NCBI GenBank assembly: GCA_949751835.1
Contig: CATKHK010000192.1
Span: 1-21,176 of the forward strand
Source: Blepharisma japonicum
Lineage: Eukaryota; Ciliophora; Heterotrichea; Heterotrichida; Blepharismidae
Direction: 5' to 3'
DNA length: 21,176 nt
The notes beneath the pieces are model-generated. The model made no database searches and had not been told where the DNA came from. It saw only the letters and a program-made list of their open reading frames with translations. Every line of letters starts with the position of its first letter. Position 1 is the first letter of the stretch. The translations under genes and the position numbers were made by a program. This document shows positions 19,201 through 21,176 of the stretch, one piece after another.

Positions 19201-21176
19201 ATTGACGAGGATAATAGGGTTGAATGCAGATCTCAAAGTGCGAATAGGAATCTTGTCAAGAGCTTTTCTAAGTTTTTCTCCTTGAAGTTTGTCATTCTTG
19301 GTATCAGGAACAATTCTTCCATAAGCATCTCTTAAAGTTCTAGCTGGTATCTTTCTAAGAACATTCTTCAATTGTTGGCCTTTAAGCTCTCCTTTCAAAT
19401 TATCGGCTTGCTCCTTCAATGCATCGGTATTGGCCTTGTTTACATTCTTGGCTAACTTATCAAAAGCAACTTTAGGCATCCTTTCAGCTCTTCTAGCTAA
19501 AGCTTTGAGTGCTGCAATGAGTCTGTCTTTGGTAGCAACAATGCTATTAAAGCTGTTTCTAAGTGTTCGAACAGGAATCTTTGCTAAAGCATTATTCAAT
19601 TTGCGAGCATTCAAAGCATCTAATACTTTCTTGTCTTTAGTTGCTTTAACATAGTCTTTCCAGAGATCAAATGCTTGCTTAGGCTTCTTTTGGAGCGAAA
19701 TTTCAAGTCTTCTTAAAGCACCTGCAACGTTGTTTCCTTGGCCAATAATTCTATTAAAAGCGTCCTTTGAAGTTCTCAATGGGATCTTTCTAAGAACATC
19801 ACTGAGATTTTTAGCTCTGACATTGTCAACAAGTTTCTGTTCTTTGACATCTTGAACAAAGTCTTTCCATTTATTGAAGGCTTGCTTAGGTTTCTTGGTG
19901 ATTGAGATTTCAAGTCTTCTCAGAGCTCCAGCGACTTTATTGTTTCCTCCAAGGATCCTATCAGCAGCATCTTTAACAGTTCTTATTGGAATTCTTGCTA
20001 AAGCATTTCTGAGTTTTTCTGTGCGAGTATTATCAGTTAGTTTCTTGTCTGCGCAATCTCTGTTAAACTTATTCCACTTATCAAAGGCAGCTTTAGTCTT
20101 CTTCTGTAAAGTGAGCATAAGACGTCTTAAAGCACCTTTAACTTTGTCGCCTCCACCAATAACTCTTTCGAAAGCATCTCTTGTAGTACGCAAAGGTATT
20201 TTCGCTAAAGTGTTTCGTAGTTTCTCAGATCTCAGGTTATCCAAAACTTTCTTCGTTTTAGTGTCGTTCACGAAATCTTTCCATTTATCAAATGCTTGCT
20301 TAGGCTTCTTGTTAATTGATATCTGAAGTCTTCTGAGAGCTCCAGCAACTGCTTTGCCTTGACCAATGATTCTATTGTGAGCATCCTTCAGTGTTCGTCT
20401 AGGAATATTAACTAAAGCATTTCTTAATTTTTCAGTTCTCAGCTGATCCATAACATTCTTCTTATTGCAGTCTTTGTTGAATTTATTCCAAATATCGAAA
20501 GCTTCCCTTGATTTCTTATTAAGTGCAATCACAATTCCTCTTATAGCACTTTTAACGATATTGCTATCATTTGTAATGCGGTTATAAGCATCGCGCATAG
20601 TTCGCTGTGGAATCTTTTCGAGGGCTGTGTGCAACTTCTTAGCGTTTAATGCTACCAATGATTCTTTATCTTTAGTTCCTCTAATATAATCCTTCCATTT
20701 ATCAAATGCTTGTTTTGGTGCTTTCTTAATAGCTGAAAGTGCTGCTCTTAGAACTCCTTTAACTTTATCGCCTTCTCCTTTAACTCTTTCGGCTGCATCT
20801 TTCAAGGTTCTTCTAGGAATGTTCTTCATTGCTGCTTTAAGCTGTTGAGTTCTGACGTTGTCCATAAGTTTCTTTTCTTTGACAGCTCTGAGATAGTCTT
20901 TCCACTTATCAAATGCTTGTTTCGGCTTTTTCTTTAAGTTAATTTCAAGTCTTCTGAGGGCTCCAGCGACTTTGTTTCCTTCTCCAACAATTCTATTATG
21001 AGCATCTCTTAGGGTCCTCTGTGGAACTTTTTCAAGGGCAGTTTGTAGTTTCTTAGCATTTAATGCATCTAATGTCTTCTTTTTCTTGCAATCTTCTACA
21101 AAGTCCTTCCATTTTTGCAATGCATCTCGAGGCTTTCTCTTAAGTGCCAAAATAGCTGTTCGTATTGCTCCTTTGA
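13249..21176 (-). CDS. Giant 69-aa-repeat protein, Sfi1/giant spasmin-binding-like contractile scaffold (5' end outside window)
   Basis: The frame is open to the right edge. Bases 21151-21174 continue it with KGAIRTAI, so no start is visible and the protein exceeds 2640 residues. About the first 2150 visible residues are roughly 31 units, mostly 69 aa. Each unit has a W half (KKPKQAFDKWKDF, then LDNLRxxKLRxALxKIP) and a second half (RTLKDAxxRIxGxGxKVxGALRRL). The F-x-x-W-K core after a Leu-rich helix matches the end of the Sfi1 centrin-binding consensus. Residues about 2150-2420 are degenerate W-containing helices, about 2430-2495 is Ser/Thr/Pro-rich (TPSPERP), and about 2545-2605 is a predicted coiled coil. 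In yeast Sfi1, Paramecium PtCenBP1 and Spirostomum giant spasmin-binding proteins, such arrays bind centrin or spasmin and contract with Ca2+. Here every Trp (about 35) is TGG and none TGA. The protein is strongly basic. Ligand binding is inferred, and no centrin or spasmin gene is in the window. Confidence 0.8.
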   Translation of the reverse strand, partial: KGAIRTAILALKRKPRDALQKWKDFVEDCKKKKTLDALNAKKLQTALEKVPQRTLRDAHNRIVGEGNKVAGALRRLEINLKKKPKQAFDKWKDYLRAVKEKKLMDNVRTQQLKAAMKNIPRRTLKDAAERVKGEGDKVKGVLRAALSAIKKAPKQAFDKWKDYIRGTKDKESLVALNAKKLHTALEKIPQRTMRDAYNRITNDSNIVKSAIRGIVIALNKKSREAFDIWNKFNKDCNKKNVMDQLRTEKLRNALVNIPRRTLKDAHNRIIGQGKAVAGALRRLQISINKKPKQAFDKWKDFVNDTKTKKVLDNLRSEKLRNTLAKIPLRTTRDAFERVIGGGDKVKGALRRLMLTLQKKTKAAFDKWNKFNRDCADKKLTDNTRTEKLRNALARIPIRTVKDAADRILGGNNKVAGALRRLEISITKKPKQAFNKWKDFVQDVKEQKLVDNVRAKNLSDVLRKIPLRTSKDAFNRIIGQGNNVAGALRRLEISLQKKPKQAFDLWKDYVKATKDKKVLDALNARKLNNALAKIPVRTLRNSFNSIVATKDRLIAALKALARRAERMPKVAFDKLAKNVNKANTDALKEQADNLKGELKGQQLKNVLRKIPARTLRDAYGRIVPDTKNDKLQGEKLRKALDKIPIRTLRSAFNPIILVNADKIKSALRNLAVLYYQKPRDCLNKWKLGCEKKKTADSNKKLKGAMLKNALEKPVRKQVRSGRDRCQPSEKVKKTLQVFALRAEKMPRDAIIKWKAFLNLVKNDNLSDAVRAQKLRYALDRIPIRTLKDNYDYILQRHGTRALGILRLLFKHYLEMPSEAMKRWKDFVNNCKQGDLLNAVNAQKLKVALERIPARTIKDAYQRVLGDGDKFAGNVRRILIQLQKKPKVAFNIWKQYIQDCKTRNLFDNVRCQKLKNCLERIPKRTVKDATQRIIGGGDKVKGAIKNVMNAMIRKPRDALQKWKDYIKDCQTKKAVNALKANKLKTSLEKVLPRTLRDTHNRIVGQGSKILGALRRMEIQLKNKPRNAFNKWKQYIQDCKAKGLLDNVRTQKLVNIALAIPRRTLRDTYQRIVGEGDKVLGALKKLDMALKRSPKQAFDKWAKFAKDCGTKNMLDNLRTQKLQNALEKIPKRTMKDAADRILGSGNKIRGALRRLFIQLQKKPKDAFEKWKDFVHDCKKNGLLDALKAKKLQDLVFKIPQRTIRDAYTRIVGQGNQLAGTLRRLEITLKKSTKGAFSKWANFCKDCNTKKMLDNLRTQQLKNVLQSIPRRTLKDAADRIKGEGDKVKGAMRSIVNSLKRKPKDAFEKWKAYLSDMKTKNALDALNAKKLQTALGKVPQRILRDSLSRLLGEGNKLAGAIRRMDINLKKKPKEAFEKWKKYVRDCNEKKIMDNLKTEKLKHAVDRIPRRTLKDAIGRVIGESDKLKGAVRTILSALKRSPKQAYDKWKGFVQDCKTKNSLDALNAKKLQTALEKLPQRTMRDAYGRILGDNSIVKGAIRRIMISLNKKTKEAFDLWDQFNKQANKKNILDQLRTEKLRNALSNIPRRVLKDAHNRIFGEGKAVAGALRRLQISINKKPKQAFDKWKDFINDTKTKKVLDNLRSEKLRSTLAKLPLRTAKDAVERIIGGGDKVKGALRRVMLALQKKTKTAFDKWRIFTKDCNEKKSTDNARTEKLRNALAKIPTRTVKDAADRIIGGNNKVAGALRRLEISITKKPKEAFDKWKNYLQACREKKLMDNVKATSLENTLKKIPLRTAKDALNRVLGQGNTVAGALRRLEISLQKKPKQAFDLWKNYNQAVKDKKVLDSLNATKLKDCLSKIPVRTLRNSFSSIVTTKDRLVAALKALARRADRMPKLAFDKLAKNAHQGKADDLTGELKGQQLKNVLRKIPARTLRNAYQNICPGLITELRGEKLRVALNKIPVRTLRSAFNPIVLDHSEKVKSVFRNLQILYDQKPRDALNKWKLACQKKKVADSDKKLKGVMLKSALDKPVRKAVRSGRDKCQISEKTKAALKALAYRCEKLPQDSIRKWAENVLGKKAAAIQERMKTEKLRSALFRVTQRVLKESESRIVSKTSRVKFILVSLALRAQRRSREAFDKLRSNVHNSIKDQINTKLDGEKLRKTLDAIPRRILKNCLLRIVGGGSLVAGALARFNEHLNKIKRFAVFKWRVVNDAEKHVNRYRLVALLFAKLQQGSRFNLRMAFKMWTDDKMQRIIQSLRKINLIAEDGARRAIGHWFAQTMKIKGALLAKYAPALQNLFKLREKCLSRNINNGFRTWLNVIDRNKIKRRTVSKVMRNLVGLQKGGIETLRERVLKLKMIKKVNGAYLISRIMEAKAKIMMRGRLSIWSQDEKMRILRLKKKYMLSMINLTSISYQTSVWRWKYVITRHGVELHPKQTLMWERISRVGNQYQRRLKQFAMFKLILTYRTALPIHNRSSVQLAVSSLLRASNMSRDGRMSAVMPNLREGVNFRTPSPERPTTAMDTSISIPITTTASQGRSSMEEPISGKMSKEEIIELSKNGATEVICLQLREVRVRQLAIGFSSISSYSRQVGLFEDERTRLIESINELRYDKHSLLEDNTALRHHNEALIESLEATNMNFHALTLQLDQMRLGRMVRVISKMIEIPVLEALIVLRHNAGILSP
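15100..17330 (-). repeat. Higher-order duplicated block, copy 2
   Basis: This is the partner of 18950-21176 at an offset of 3849 bp (3825 bp left of the indel). The left limit is approximate, where the units after VRSGRDKCQ stop corresponding. Units at about 17330-18950 lie between the two copies and do not pair in this window. Confidence 0.8.
18950..21176 (-). repeat. Higher-order duplicated block, copy 1 (extends past window edge)
   Basis: Unit order and unit-specific variants here match 15100-17330 one for one: for example DQLRTEKLRNAL, then NDTKTKKVLDNLRSEKLR, then the Trp-less RMPK(V/L)AFDKLAKN unit, then VRSGRD(R/K)CQ. Anchors at 20261/16412 and 19501/15652 both give an offset of 3849 bp (1283 codons). 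After a small indel near 19420 the offset is 3825 bp. The right end is not seen. Confidence 0.85.

Larger units (their letters stand above)
14660..21176 (-). repeat. Tandem array of about 31 coding units of about 207 bp
   Basis: The period is 69 codons, counted directly from one PRDALQKW/PKQAFDKW core to the next. Most units keep the length exactly. Exceptions are the units around 19300-19500 and 15450-15650, where the Trp is replaced (AFDKLAKN) and spacer length changes, and the units around 18950-19150 and 15150-15330, with the variant VRK(Q/A)VRSGRD. The last recognisable unit is NKIKRFAVFKWRVV near 14700. Units differ at many synonymous sites, so the array is not newly amplified. Confidence 0.9.

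Noticed and set aside
21148-21150. An apparent start of the giant protein near the right edge
   Set aside because: The codon is TTG (Leu) and the frame and repeat pattern continue unbroken to the window edge, so the true start lies outside.

Overview
The window looks like nuclear, probably macronuclear, DNA of a ciliate, most likely a heterotrich of the Blepharisma kind. It is AT-rich and gene-dense, and its long genes have no introns. The code appears to be non-standard: TGA falls inside otherwise continuous frames exactly where paralogues carry tryptophan. At six aligned sites one copy has TGG and another TGA, while TAA and TAG occur only as terminators. UGA=Trp with UAA/UAG stops is the code known for Blepharisma. 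The species call is inference.

Layout. All the large genes are on the minus strand, so transcription runs right to left. Positions 1-12680 hold a head-to-tail array of four TMEM63/OSCA/CSC1-like (DUF221) ion-channel genes. Copy A is only its 5' end (1-298). Copy B is 957 aa (1575-4448), copy C is 853 aa (6243-8804) and copy D is 1128 aa (9294-12680). A and B share near-identical 5' coding ends plus about 0.94-1.02 kb of upstream DNA, so a roughly 4.15-kb unit was duplicated recently. C has lost its cytoplasmic tail to two in-frame TAA codons, and a readable remnant of that tail lies downstream (5994-6242). D is more diverged and has a long, charged, Ser/Lys/Glu-rich tail. Between B and C, on the plus strand, is a possible small membrane-protein gene (5768-5997) that needs a 14-nt intron and whose stop overlaps the end of the C remnant.

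Positions 13249-21176 are one giant reading frame of more than 2640 residues, open at the right edge. It is built from about 31 units of about 69 aa with a conserved A-F-x-K-W-K core, followed by a non-repetitive C-terminus with a coiled coil. It resembles Sfi1-like centrin-binding proteins and the giant spasmin-binding scaffolds of contractile heterotrichs. A larger block of about 1283 codons is itself duplicated inside it.

How they may fit together (inference): TMEM63/OSCA proteins are mechanically gated cation channels able to pass Ca2+, and Sfi1/spasmin-type scaffolds contract when their EF-hand partners bind Ca2+. The window therefore places candidate stretch/Ca2+ sensors next to a candidate Ca2+-driven contractile backbone. 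Adjacency in a eukaryote does not by itself prove a shared pathway.
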